Shown here in pieces: positions 14,112 to 21,452 of a stretch of DNA of 35,749 nt. The stretch's first letter is position 1. Every line of letters starts with the position of its first letter. The translations under genes and the position numbers were made by a program. Origin of the DNA: Candidatus Curtissbacteria bacterium (lineage in GTDB: Bacteria; Patescibacteriota; Microgenomatia; Curtissbacterales; GWA2-41-24); the NCBI GenBank assembly GCA_016183325.1, contig JACPEV010000028.1:1-35749 (forward strand), in the 5' to 3' direction. The notes beneath the pieces were generated by a model, which saw only the letters and a program-made list of their open reading frames with translations, made no database searches and had not been told where the DNA came from.

Positions 14112-14234
14112 CAAACACACCTCCATTTTGTTAATTTTCACCTACTCAAACAGCCTGCTTTCCCACTGCCTAAAGTTCACGAAAAACTTTTGGCACGGGG
14201 GAAACAATGAGGCAAAAAGGGGGTGACAAAAATT

Positions 14235-14363
14235 ATGATCGATGACATTAACCTTATGGATGATCCAAACGGTGACAATGGAAACGGTAACGGAGACGGT
14301 GATAAGAAGGACGGAGATGGTGACTCCTCTGAGAACGGCGACAAGGACGAGGACAAGGATTAG
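14235..14363 (+). CDS. 42-aa acidic Asp/Gly/Asn-rich protein
   Basis: A 42-residue ORF below the track cutoff: MIDDINLMDDPNGDNGNGNG followed by DGDKKDGDGD-type sequence, ending DKDEDKD. GGGGGTGA lies 8 nt before the ATG, a strong ribosome binding site. The composition recalls DxDxDG calcium-binding loops but is irregular. A 12-codon ORF (14207-14245), also with a GGGGG ribosome binding site, overlaps its start and could couple to it. It lies between rplA and the pilin genes, with its own terminator. Confidence 0.6.
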   Translation: MIDDINLMDDPNGDNGNGNGDGDKKDGDGDSSENGDKDEDKD

Positions 14364-14418
14364 TAAAGGATTAGTAAAGGATTAGTAAAGGATTAGTAAA
14401 GAATTAGTAAAGAATTAC
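14357..14418. repeat. 11-bp tandem repeat carrying stop codons
   Basis: GGATTAGTAAA occurs four times, then GAATTAGTAAA and a partial unit. The first copy contains the TAG stop of the acidic mini-protein. Because 11 is not a multiple of three, TAG/TAA appear in all frames. Confidence 0.9.
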
Positions 14419-14456
14419 AAAAAAGCCTCGACTAGCTATTTACTCGAGGCTTTTTT
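14419..14456. terminator. Bidirectional Rho-independent terminator
   Basis: AAAAAAGCCTCGA, a 12-nt loop, then TCGAGGCTTTTTT. The 7-bp stem is flanked by A- and T-runs on the two sides, so it can work in both directions. It closes the rplK-rplA-mini-protein unit. Confidence 0.9.
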
Positions 14457-14470
14457 GATGGCAACGTCCA

Positions 14471-14499
14471 TTGACAAAGGCAAAAACTTCATTTAATCT
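14471..14499 (+). promoter_or_regulatory. Promoter of the first pilin-like gene
   Basis: A perfect TTGACA, a 17-bp spacer and TAATCT. The expected start lies about 11 nt before the ATG at 14518, leaving no room for a Shine-Dalgarno. Confidence 0.75.
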
Positions 14500-14517
14500 G
14501 TAGTAAGAACCCACTTT

Positions 14518-16359
14518 ATGAAGCATAAGCTAAAAGGCTTCACTATTATAGAACTCTTGGCGGCAGCCTCGATCAGTGGCATCCTCTTTGGAATCTTGTA
14601 CTTCACTTGGTGGAACAAGACTCAGGAAAAAGTCCGAGACGCCCAGAGGATTGCCGATATCAACTCCATCAAAGTTTCAACAGAAGCATTTTATGAAAAA
14701 AACAACAAGTATCCGCCACTTGGAGCTGCTTATCAACCGTACCAGGAAGAAATTTTTACCTCCAACACTATCCCCCCAGGTGCCACCGACTGGATCCCAG
14801 AACTCGTCCCGGCCTTTTCCAAACCCCTACCCAAAGACCCCAAACAAGCCACATTGCCCATATTTTTAGCCATCAATAATTTTTATGATAAAGTTGCCCA
14901 GGTTTTCAAAGAACAACTCAAAGTGGGCGATGTGCTGGCTGCGCCCAGTGTGGTCACTTTGGATTCAGTTGGGTACGTTGGCGAATATACCTCCATTTTT
15001 TGCTTATCGAGCACCGAATGCAAGATAGCTTATCATGATAAGACCAATACATCTTTAAAATTAGTCAGCTGTAATGACGCCACCTGCTCCCCGGCCGCCA
15101 GAACTGTCGCTGTTCTTGATGGCGCACCGGGCTGTATCGTGCCCACTTGTTCAGAAACCGCATATGCTGGCCAACACTCCTCCATTTTTTGCTTGTCATC
15201 CACGGATTGCAAAATCAGCTATCAGGTAGGCGCTTATAGCGCAGCTGTTCTCAAGATGATCGACTGTGACAATGCTGCTTGTAGTGCAGGAACCATAACG
15301 ACGATCGACAGCGCAAACCCTACTGGTTATTTTTCCAAAATCAAATGTCCTACCACCTCAGACGATTGTAAAATTGCTTACAATCAAGACCCAAATCCTT
15401 TCGCAGGCAATGACCTAGGATTATACCTGACTGATTGTAACGATCCTAGCTGCTCAACACGCACCCGCTTCCTTCTTGACGGAGGCGCCGCTTGTGCCCT
15501 TAGCGGTTGCGACTCAATAGAGGCAGGACGTTTTGATATGGTCTGCCTAACCACAGATGATTGCAAGATTGCTTATGAAAAAGACGGAGCCCATCTCTGG
15601 TTTGCCGATTGTAACAACTCCGCTTGCAGCCTAGGCTCTGTAAACGAGGTTGATAGCAATACTGATGGTTCTGGATGGGGAGCCAACCCTGCGTTAGCTT
15701 GTCTAACCGCAGACGATTGTAAAATTGCTTATTCAAATCTCGACACTGGTGCCCTTGTTTTTGCCGATTGTGGTGATCCTAATTGTTCAGCTGCCGGTGT
15801 TACTAAGACTCCTATTGCAGCCGCCGGTTGTAGCAAAGACAGCGTCTGCTTAGCTACACACGTACCCATGGAAGGTACAGTCAGCCAAACTGTGGATATA
15901 GCCTGTCCCTCTGCCACCGAGTGTAAAATTACCCATAATAGTGGAGGTGTTTTGAGACTCATTGATTGTGATGATGCAACTTGTACTACCCGTAACACCA
16001 ATATCCTCGACGGCGCGGGCTGCACTCTAGGCGGTTGTGATACTGCAACTCTTGCTTTCTTTATTCCCATCTATTGTTTAACAACCACCGATTGCCGAAT
16101 TGCCTACCTTGACGACAACCTTGGCGATTTAAAATACATCAACTGCGACAGCTTTCCCTGCGCCGGTCCGGGCCCCACCCCCTCTCCCACACCACCACCC
16201 CCTTTTCTCTACCTCTACCACGTTTCGGTAGACCGCAAGACTCACAATGTCTGGGCTTACCTGGAAAATGAGAAGGATCCCAGAATCTATAATAATCCGC
16301 AAGCCCAGTGCAAAGCCACCCCGCCACAACCTGGGTACAATTTCTGCGGCTCGTTCTAA
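14518..16359 (+). CDS. Type IV prepilin-like protein with seven Cys-rich repeats
   Basis: A 613-residue exported protein. The N terminus MKHKLKGFTIIELLAAASISG has the prepilin peptidase site G|FTIIE with Glu5, followed by a hydrophobic stalk and a pseudopilin-like part to about residue 105. Seven repeats follow, each built on CL[ST]x[DE]CKIAY and then DCxxxxC. This is a likely disulphide-stabilised beta structure, perhaps propeller-like. A Pro/Thr linker (PTPSPTPPPP) leads to a C-terminal domain ending YNFCGSF. A surface adhesin or pilus subunit is inferred. It is first in the pilin block and has its own promoter. Confidence 0.82.
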   Translation: MKHKLKGFTIIELLAAASISGILFGILYFTWWNKTQEKVRDAQRIADINSIKVSTEAFYEKNNKYPPLGAAYQPYQEEIFTSNTIPPGATDWIPELVPAFSKPLPKDPKQATLPIFLAINNFYDKVAQVFKEQLKVGDVLAAPSVVTLDSVGYVGEYTSIFCLSSTECKIAYHDKTNTSLKLVSCNDATCSPAARTVAVLDGAPGCIVPTCSETAYAGQHSSIFCLSSTDCKISYQVGAYSAAVLKMIDCDNAACSAGTITTIDSANPTGYFSKIKCPTTSDDCKIAYNQDPNPFAGNDLGLYLTDCNDPSCSTRTRFLLDGGAACALSGCDSIEAGRFDMVCLTTDDCKIAYEKDGAHLWFADCNNSACSLGSVNEVDSNTDGSGWGANPALACLTADDCKIAYSNLDTGALVFADCGDPNCSAAGVTKTPIAAAGCSKDSVCLATHVPMEGTVSQTVDIACPSATECKITHNSGGVLRLIDCDDATCTTRNTNILDGAGCTLGGCDTATLAFFIPIYCLTTTDCRIAYLDDNLGDLKYINCDSFPCAGPGPTPSPTPPPPFLYLYHVSVDRKTHNVWAYLENEKDPRIYNNPQAQCKATPPQPGYNFCGSF

Positions 16360-16365
16360 AAGAAA

Positions 16366-16397
16366 TTGACAACCAACTGTTAAGCAATTACTATAAA
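16366..16397 (+). promoter_or_regulatory. Possible promoter of the second pilin-like gene
   Basis: A perfect TTGACA and TATAAA lie in the short gap before 16403, but the spacer is 20 bp, longer than ideal. Confidence 0.4.
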
Positions 16398-16402
16398 CTT
16401 AG

Positions 16403-18232
16403 ATGAGATTTTCACCAAAACCTGGGGTCACCATTATCGAAATTATTATCGGCCTGCTGCTAATTGGTCTGGTAGCAGTGTTAATATCCATTGTTTTCTC
16501 TGCCAATCTGCGGCTTTTTTTGACCCAAATCACCGGCATTGGCATAGCAGAACAAAACAAAATCGTCATAAATGACTTTACCAATCAAACCCGCCAGGCA
16601 GAAAGTATTGTTTCTACTTGCCCGGGTGGCGCATGCCCTGATGACACAACTGGAGATTCGGTTATCGTCTATAGAATCTGGTCGCTGGATGCCAGTGGCA
16701 ACCCCACCAGTTCCACATATGACTATGTTGTGCTGCGGCAAGACCCGCTAAACACAACCAATTTTATCCGTAAAATTTACCCAGATCCGGCAAGTTCAAG
16801 AACAGGCGGTACCCACATCATTGCCACCAACCTGGCAGCAAACGGCCTGGATTTTGATTATAACGACCCCGATCCAACTCAAGCTTCTTATGTAACCATT
16901 ACAGTCACTACAACAAGTACCCAAAGCGGCAAAACCCAAACTATCACCAACTCGGCCAAAGCCAAATTAAGAAATAAGCCGATTGCTGCTATTGTCGAAA
17001 AATTATTCATTAAGAGCATCGGCGGCTCCAGCTGGGATAGCGGTCAAGGCGCCACACCAACCTCAGACAATGGCACTCTTTTAACAGGTCAGCTTGATCT
17101 CGGCAGCGCCGGTGATGTCCTTGTAACTAAATACGATAGCGCAGGTACTGTCCTGTGGGCTAAAAGCATAGGCACCCCAGGTGAAAACATGGGCAGAGCA
17201 GTTAACGAAGGCCCTGCTGGAAGCTACTTATTAGTAGGTACATCCCCAAACAATGGCGGTGATATCCTATTTGCTAAACTTAACAGCAGTGGCAATCTTG
17301 ATTGGGCAAAAACAATCGGAGGCGCAGGCAGTGAGTATACGGCCGATGCTGTCCAGCAAACCACAGACGGTGGTTATATGGTTGCAGGTAGAACAAACAG
17401 CTGGGGTGCCGGCAGTAACGATCTTTTTCTTGTCAAGCTTGGTAGTTCCGGAAATTTTCAGTGGGCAAAAACTGTCGGCGGTCCAGCCTCAGAGACAGTA
17501 AGATCCGCTCAGCAAACTTCAGACGGCGGTTATGTGCTTGCAGGCAACACATTAAGTTATGGCGCGGGCGAAGAGGATTTCTTTCTTGTCAAGCTTGACA
17601 GTTCCGGAAATTTGCAGTGGGCAAAAACTGCTGGTAGCACCGGCATTGATCGCTGGGCAAACGGTATGCAAACCGCAGATGGCGGTTATATTATGGGAGG
17701 TGAAACATTCGGTTTTGGAATGCCAGGAAAAACGTTACTTTTGGTAAAATTTGACAGTTCCGGAAATGTCACTTGGGCAAAAACCGTCCGCGAGCCTTCT
17801 TATGACTATGGACATCAAAAAGTCACTCAAACACCAGACGGCGGTTATGTGGCTGTAGGTGAAAGAGGGTCTACCGCCGTCATGGTTAAACTGGATTCAA
17901 GCGGTGATCACCTTTGGACTAAAGCCTACTCCTCCGCAGGCCTTGTTCAATTTTCCTATGTCAAACCAACTTCTGATGGTAAACTTGTTGCCTCGGGACA
18001 CCGCAATAGCCCTTGGGATAATGGCATAGTCAAAACTGATCAGAATGGGCAAATCCCCGGCTGCAGTGATATCAGCGGAGTCAGCCCCAATGTCACTGCC
18101 CAGACTCTGGCTTCTCCTGCCCCCTTTTTAGTAGCTCCTTCTCCGGTGACTCTAATAGTGCCTGATGCAGCAGTGACTGTTCTGGACCAATCGTCTCTGA
18201 CTATCGAAACTCGATGTGAAGCCCCGGGCTAA
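16403..18232 (+). CDS. Type IV prepilin-like protein with beta-propeller repeats
   Basis: A 609-residue protein. The prepilin N terminus is MRFSPKPGVTIIEIIIGLLL, with cleavage before VTIIE and Glu5. After a pilin-like domain (to about residue 200) come about six repeats of the form D[LF]xxVKLDSSGNxxWAKTxGG plus DGGYxxxG, typical of SBBP-type beta-propeller blades. The repeats are also alike at DNA level (CAGTTCCGGAAAT recurs), so blade number may vary by recombination. The C-terminal tail is hydrophobic and ends ETRCEAPG. It is probably displayed at the surface through the pilus machinery. Confidence 0.82.
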   Translation: MRFSPKPGVTIIEIIIGLLLIGLVAVLISIVFSANLRLFLTQITGIGIAEQNKIVINDFTNQTRQAESIVSTCPGGACPDDTTGDSVIVYRIWSLDASGNPTSSTYDYVVLRQDPLNTTNFIRKIYPDPASSRTGGTHIIATNLAANGLDFDYNDPDPTQASYVTITVTTTSTQSGKTQTITNSAKAKLRNKPIAAIVEKLFIKSIGGSSWDSGQGATPTSDNGTLLTGQLDLGSAGDVLVTKYDSAGTVLWAKSIGTPGENMGRAVNEGPAGSYLLVGTSPNNGGDILFAKLNSSGNLDWAKTIGGAGSEYTADAVQQTTDGGYMVAGRTNSWGAGSNDLFLVKLGSSGNFQWAKTVGGPASETVRSAQQTSDGGYVLAGNTLSYGAGEEDFFLVKLDSSGNLQWAKTAGSTGIDRWANGMQTADGGYIMGGETFGFGMPGKTLLLVKFDSSGNVTWAKTVREPSYDYGHQKVTQTPDGGYVAVGERGSTAVMVKLDSSGDHLWTKAYSSAGLVQFSYVKPTSDGKLVASGHRNSPWDNGIVKTDQNGQIPGCSDISGVSPNVTAQTLASPAPFLVAPSPVTLIVPDAAVTVLDQSSLTIETRCEAPG

Positions 18233-18283
18233 AACCACCAGTCCAGTTGATTTTTGGCGCCAAAATCCTTTAAGCTTAGGTTA

Positions 18284-18760
18284 ATGCCCTTCCATAAAGT
18301 AAATGGTAAATGGTTAATGGTTAATAGAAATAGAGCTAAAAAATCTATTCACTATTCACTATTCACTATTCACCGTAATGGTTTTACCCTCGTCGAAGTC
18401 CTCATCTTCCTTATACTAGTTTTAGCCATGGTTACCGTGCTTCTTATTTCCAGTGGCAGCCTGCGACAATCAAGAAATACTAATTTGCAAACGATTGCCG
18501 CCGGAATTGCCACTTGCGAAATTGAAAGGCTCAGAGATTTAGCCTACGACAGCCTTCCTGCAGACGGTACTGTGGCTATTGGATCACCTTGCGCAAGCGA
18601 CCTTGCAAAGCTGCCCACACCAAGTTCTGCCAATCTGACTCTTGCCAACTATCAAAGTGACGTCAATATCAAGCAGATTACCATCGTCGTCTCCTGGACC
18701 GAAAGTGGCGTTGCCGACAACATCCAGATGGACACCTTAAAAGCAAAGTATGGAACGTAG
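18284..18760 (+). CDS. Prepilin with repeat-derived leader
   Basis: The mature part begins with the canonical G|FTLVEVLIFLILVLAMVTVLL and continues as a short pseudopilin (about 130 residues, PilV/GspI-like by size). Residues before the cleavage site (HKVNGKWLMVNRNR...IHYSLFTIHRN) are coded by an inverted 7-bp element, giving an unusually long leader. Cleavage by prepilin peptidase would remove all of it. ATG 18284 is preferred to the track's TTG 18254; ATG 18317 inside the left arm is another option. It is third in the pilin block. Confidence 0.8.
   Translation: MPFHKVNGKWLMVNRNRAKKSIHYSLFTIHRNGFTLVEVLIFLILVLAMVTVLLISSGSLRQSRNTNLQTIAAGIATCEIERLRDLAYDSLPADGTVAIGSPCASDLAKLPTPSSANLTLANYQSDVNIKQITIVVSWTESGVADNIQMDTLKAKYGT
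18299..18374. repeat. Gene-less inverted 7-bp element in a prepilin leader
   Basis: The left arm repeats GTAAATG, GTAAATG, GTTAATG, GTTAATA. The right arm repeats CTATTCA four times. The arms are about 30 bp, inverted, and separated by 17 bp. The element is translated as part of the prepilin leader. Confidence 0.9.
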
Positions 18761-18761
18761 A

Positions 18762-18810
18762 TGACAACTGACAACTAACACTTGACACTTGACAACTGAC
18801 ATTTGATATA
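18762..18810. repeat. Left 7-bp array of four-helix-bundle locus 2
   Basis: Seven consecutive units: TGACAAC, TGACAAC, TAACACT, TGACACT, TGACAAC, TGACATT, TGATATA. They start 2 nt after the prepilin stop codon. TTGACA (18782) and GATATA (18805) inside it are 17 bp apart and could serve as a promoter for the gene that follows. Confidence 0.92.
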
Positions 18811-18818
18811 AAAATGAA

Positions 18819-19136
18819 ATGAAGATTAAACAACTGACAAAAAAATATTTCCCAGCTGAAGAAAAATATTGGCTGACTGATCAAATAATCAGAGCATCAA
18901 ACTCTATAGTACTAAACATCGCAGAGGGTGCAGATCGGGGAACTGATAAAGACTTTGCTCTCTTTCTTAACCGCTCGCATACATCTTTAAATGAGGTAGT
19001 TGCATGCCTAGATATCGCCCTAAAAGAGAAATACATTACTGTAAACATCCATGATCAGTTTCTACAAGAAGCTGAAAATTTGGCTAGCCAAATTACTGCA
19101 TTTAGGAGAAAATTATTCACAACGCCTACAAAATGA
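18819..19136 (+). CDS. Four-helix-bundle protein, N-terminally short, locus 2
   Basis: A 105-residue member of the S23/Avd-like family. It starts at LTKKYFPAEEKYWLTDQIIRASNSIVLNIAEGADRGTDKDFALFLNRSHTSLNEV, which is the classical helix 2-3 signature. The usual first helix (WQKAHELALEVYKL type) is missing, so it is either a three-helix variant or truncated at the array. Its TGA overlaps the ATG of the next pilin-like ORF (ATGA). It sits in the middle of the pilin block, flanked by inverted 7-bp arrays, which suggests insertion there. Confidence 0.85.
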   Translation: MKIKQLTKKYFPAEEKYWLTDQIIRASNSIVLNIAEGADRGTDKDFALFLNRSHTSLNEVVACLDIALKEKYITVNIHDQFLQEAENLASQITAFRRKLFTTPTK

Positions 19137-20455
19137 GCGCTTCGCAAATATTTAACAATTTACATCTAATAACTGACAAAATTAAAAATGTCAAGTGTCC
19201 CGACAAAGTCGAGGCTCGCCTCCGGCGGCAAATGTCAAGTGTCAAGTGTCAAATGTCAAGTGTCAAGTGTCAAATGTCAAGTGTCAAATGTCAATCCGGC
19301 CAACTGATTATCATTTCGCTAATCTTTATTACTGTGGTCTTAGTCTTAACAGGTGCGCTTTTTGGCAGAACCGCATCATTCTTGCGTTTTGGCGGCAACA
19401 GCCTTCGGCAAGAACAGGCCAATACTCTTGCCGAAGCCGGCGTTAATTACGCCCTCTGGCAATTAAACAAAACTGCCGGCGACTTTGGGGGTATTGGCGA
19501 AACTGCACTTGGACCCGTAGGGACTTTTGAAGTTCAAATAGTGCCTAAAACCGCGATTCTCAAAGGCATAGTCGCAACCGGTTACGTACCAGACAAGACA
19601 AGTTACAGATCTAAAAGGACTATAAACCTTGATGCTTTGGTAAGCTCTGAAGAAACTGCATTTATCTATGCGGTGCAAGTGGGAAACGGTGGCGTCTTTA
19701 TGAAAAACACCGCTAGAATTACGGGGACTGTCTGGGCCAATGCTAATATCGCCGGAGAAAACTCTTCTCTTATTGACGGCGCAGCCTATGCCACCGGCAC
19801 AATAACAGACCCGCCCTGTACGCCTGGCTCCCCTCCAAGCTGTGTAGCTCACCCAAACGAACCAAGTTCTCCTCCAATGCCCACAGTCGACTACGCATAT
19901 TGGAAAGATCAGGCAACCGCTGAAGGCATCACGCCCTGTCCTGGAGGCATTTGTAGTTATGATACCGGCAGCATTAACCTTGGTCCCCAACAGTTTGTGG
20001 GAGACTTGGATCTTAAAAACACAGTCACAGTAACTATGAACGGGCCAATTTATGTAACCGGCAATGTCATTCTCCAAAATTCTGCCATTTTGAAGCTTAA
20101 CGAAAATTTCGGTTCCTATAGCACAGTCCTGATAGCAGACGGTACGATCACGATTAAAAACAGCGCCCAGGTTCAACCCACCAGTGCTAACCCCAAAGGG
20201 TACATTATGATCGTCACAACATCCATCCTAGACCCTGCCATAAGTATCCAAAATGGCGGAGCCAACGCTGTCTTTTATGCTTTAGATGGTGGTGCCGAAT
20301 TGCAAAATTCTGCCCAAGTGAATACCTTAGTAACCAAGAAATTGACCATGCAAAATTCTGCCACCCTCACCTATGACTCGGGCCTTGCCAGCGCCCAATT
20401 CTCCTCCGGCCCAGGCGGTTCCTGGCAAATTAAAAAAGGCACATATAGATTTTAG
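19133..20455 (+). CDS. PilX-like surface protein with array-derived N terminus
   Basis: A 440-residue ORF. A hydrophobic segment SGQLIIISLIFITVVLVLTGALFG, followed by QEQANTLAEAGVNYALWQLN, resembles PilX/pilus-tip proteins. The C-terminal half (about 185-440) is a repetitive beta-helix-like domain (ITGTVWANANIAGE, GPIYVTGNVILQNSAILKL, GAELQNSAQVNTLVT). The first ~55 residues include three repeats of MSSVKCQ coded by the 7-bp array. The true start may be any of the ATGs in that array; ATG 19133 overlaps the four-helix-bundle stop. A C-terminal similarity to the 641-aa secreted protein is apparent by eye. Confidence 0.7.
   Translation: MSASQIFNNLHLITDKIKNVKCPDKVEARLRRQMSSVKCQMSSVKCQMSSVKCQSGQLIIISLIFITVVLVLTGALFGRTASFLRFGGNSLRQEQANTLAEAGVNYALWQLNKTAGDFGGIGETALGPVGTFEVQIVPKTAILKGIVATGYVPDKTSYRSKRTINLDALVSSEETAFIYAVQVGNGGVFMKNTARITGTVWANANIAGENSSLIDGAAYATGTITDPPCTPGSPPSCVAHPNEPSSPPMPTVDYAYWKDQATAEGITPCPGGICSYDTGSINLGPQQFVGDLDLKNTVTVTMNGPIYVTGNVILQNSAILKLNENFGSYSTVLIADGTITIKNSAQVQPTSANPKGYIMIVTTSILDPAISIQNGGANAVFYALDGGAELQNSAQVNTLVTKKLTMQNSATLTYDSGLASAQFSSGPGGSWQIKKGTYRF
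19189..19295. repeat. Right 7-bp array of four-helix-bundle locus 2, inside the PilX-like ORF
   Basis: Two units (TGTCAAG, TGTCCCG), a 30-bp interruption with hairpin potential, then nine consecutive units of TGTCAAG/TGTCAAA (19233-19295). It is inverted relative to 18762-18810. As 3 x 7 = 21, the translation is a 7-residue repeat, MSSVKCQ. Confidence 0.95.
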
Positions 20456-20467
20456 TGATCCATTGAT

Positions 20468-20497
20468 TTGACAATACTTAAATAATCTTGTTATATT
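20468..20497 (+). promoter_or_regulatory. Promoter of rplJ-rplL
   Basis: A perfect TTGACA, an 18-bp spacer and TATATT, 13 bp after the PilX-like stop codon. It makes rplJ-rplL independent of the upstream pilin block. Confidence 0.8.
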
Positions 20498-20502
20498 TTA
20501 CA

Positions 20503-20787
20503 CGTCCAAAGACCGTAGGCGTCCTACGTCCTGAGCAAACTTGAAGGATCGAAGGACTTAATTTAGAACCTACGCAGGCGAAGTCGAGTCTGACTCGACG
20601 GAGTCCGCCAAATTGGCGGAATACCTTAATTATAGGTAAGCCCTGATGCGCTCTTTGGAGCGCTTTTTATTTTCGACTTCGCGAATACCGTGGACTCTTA
20701 GTCCACGGATGAAGCGAAGAGAAAACATACTTTTGAGTCCGGCAAAGCCGGACGAATACCGAGGGCTATTAGCCCTCGGAAGTTTAT
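20503..20787 (+). promoter_or_regulatory. Hairpin-rich rplJ leader with internal attenuator
   Basis: About 285 nt of leader contain a chain of hairpins: CGTAGG/CCTACG, GTCGAGT/ACTCGAC, TCCGCCA/TGGCGGA, TACCT/AGGTA, GCGCTC/GAGCGC with a T-run (20648-20673, terminator-like), CCGTGGACT/AGTCCACGG inside CTTCGC/GCGAAG, GTCCGGC/GCCGGAC and CCGAGGGCT/AGCCCTCGG, the last ending 8 nt before the rplJ ATG. L10 leaders are commonly L10/L12-binding autoregulatory sites. Some of these hairpins may instead be inserted repeats. Confidence 0.65.
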
Positions 20788-21318
20788 ATGAAAAAACAGA
20801 AAACCGTTAAAGCCAAAGATATCAAAATAGAAAAAGTCAAACAGTTAACTGAAAAAATCTCGCGTGCCAAAACTATGGCATTCGCCGCCTACTTTGGACT
20901 CTCCGTCAATCAACTCAACCAAATTCGCCAAAAGGTCAAAGAGGCGGGCGGTGAGTTAATAGTTACCAAAAATACACTTCTTTCAAGAGCCTTAAATCAA
21001 AATCGGCTGCCAGTAACCGTGAATCAACTCGCGGGCGCAACGGCAACTCTTTTTTCTTACGAAGACGAAATTGCCCCATTAAAAATCATTGCTGAAAGTA
21101 ACAAATTGCATGGCGCACCGAATTTTAAATTTGGATTTTTCGGCAAAAATTTCTTGGACCAACTGGCTGTTGAAGATTTAGCCAAAATCCCATCTAAAAA
21201 CACCCTCCAAGCAAATTTAGTTGGGTCTTTATCGTCACCAATATATGGAATAGTCAGTGTGCTTCAGGCCAATATTAGAAATCTAGTATCAATATTAGAC
21301 CAAGCAGCCAAAAGTTAA
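20788..21318 (+). CDS. rplJ: 50S ribosomal protein L10
   Basis: A 176-residue L10 of normal length. KQLTEKISRAKTMAFAAYFGLSVNQLNQIRQKVKEAGGELIVTKNTLLSRAL is the rRNA-binding domain, and the C-terminal helix region (IVSVLQANIRNLVSILDQ) is where L12 dimers bind. It forms the base of the ribosomal stalk. It is transcribed with rplL from a promoter after the pilin block. Confidence 0.96.
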   Translation: MKKQKTVKAKDIKIEKVKQLTEKISRAKTMAFAAYFGLSVNQLNQIRQKVKEAGGELIVTKNTLLSRALNQNRLPVTVNQLAGATATLFSYEDEIAPLKIIAESNKLHGAPNFKFGFFGKNFLDQLAVEDLAKIPSKNTLQANLVGSLSSPIYGIVSVLQANIRNLVSILDQAAKS

Positions 21319-21350
21319 AAGTCATGATGTTTAATCAAAATAAAATTAAA

Positions 21351-21380
21351 ATTGGAACTGGCTTTGCCAGGCCAATTTTT
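21351..21380 (+). terminator. Attenuator-like hairpin between rplJ and rplL
   Basis: ATTGG and CCAAT enclose GGC-TTT-GCC, followed by a T-run. It could reduce readthrough or act as an RNA processing site. A second hairpin follows. Confidence 0.55.
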
Positions 21381-21401
21381 TCCTTTAGAGGAAGAGGAAT
21401 A

Positions 21402-21429
21402 CTAAGGGGAAACCTAGGTGTCCCCTTAG
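21402..21429 (+). promoter_or_regulatory. Hairpin before the rplL ribosome binding site
   Basis: CTAAGGGGA and TCCCCTTAG form a perfect 9-bp stem with a 10-nt loop. The rplL ribosome binding site AAAGGTGG begins a few bases later. It may stabilise the rplL message or insulate its ribosome binding site. Confidence 0.5.
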
Positions 21430-21452
21430 AGTGAAAGGTGGTGAGTAAGAAT

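Noticed and set aside
15384-16387. Minus-strand ORFs opposite the pilin repeats
   Set aside because: Shadows of the plus-strand repeat gene; their periodic sequence mirrors the Cys-rich repeats.
19189-19295. CRISPR array from the TGTCAAG repeats
   Set aside because: Units are 7 bp with no spacers; it is a tandem array.
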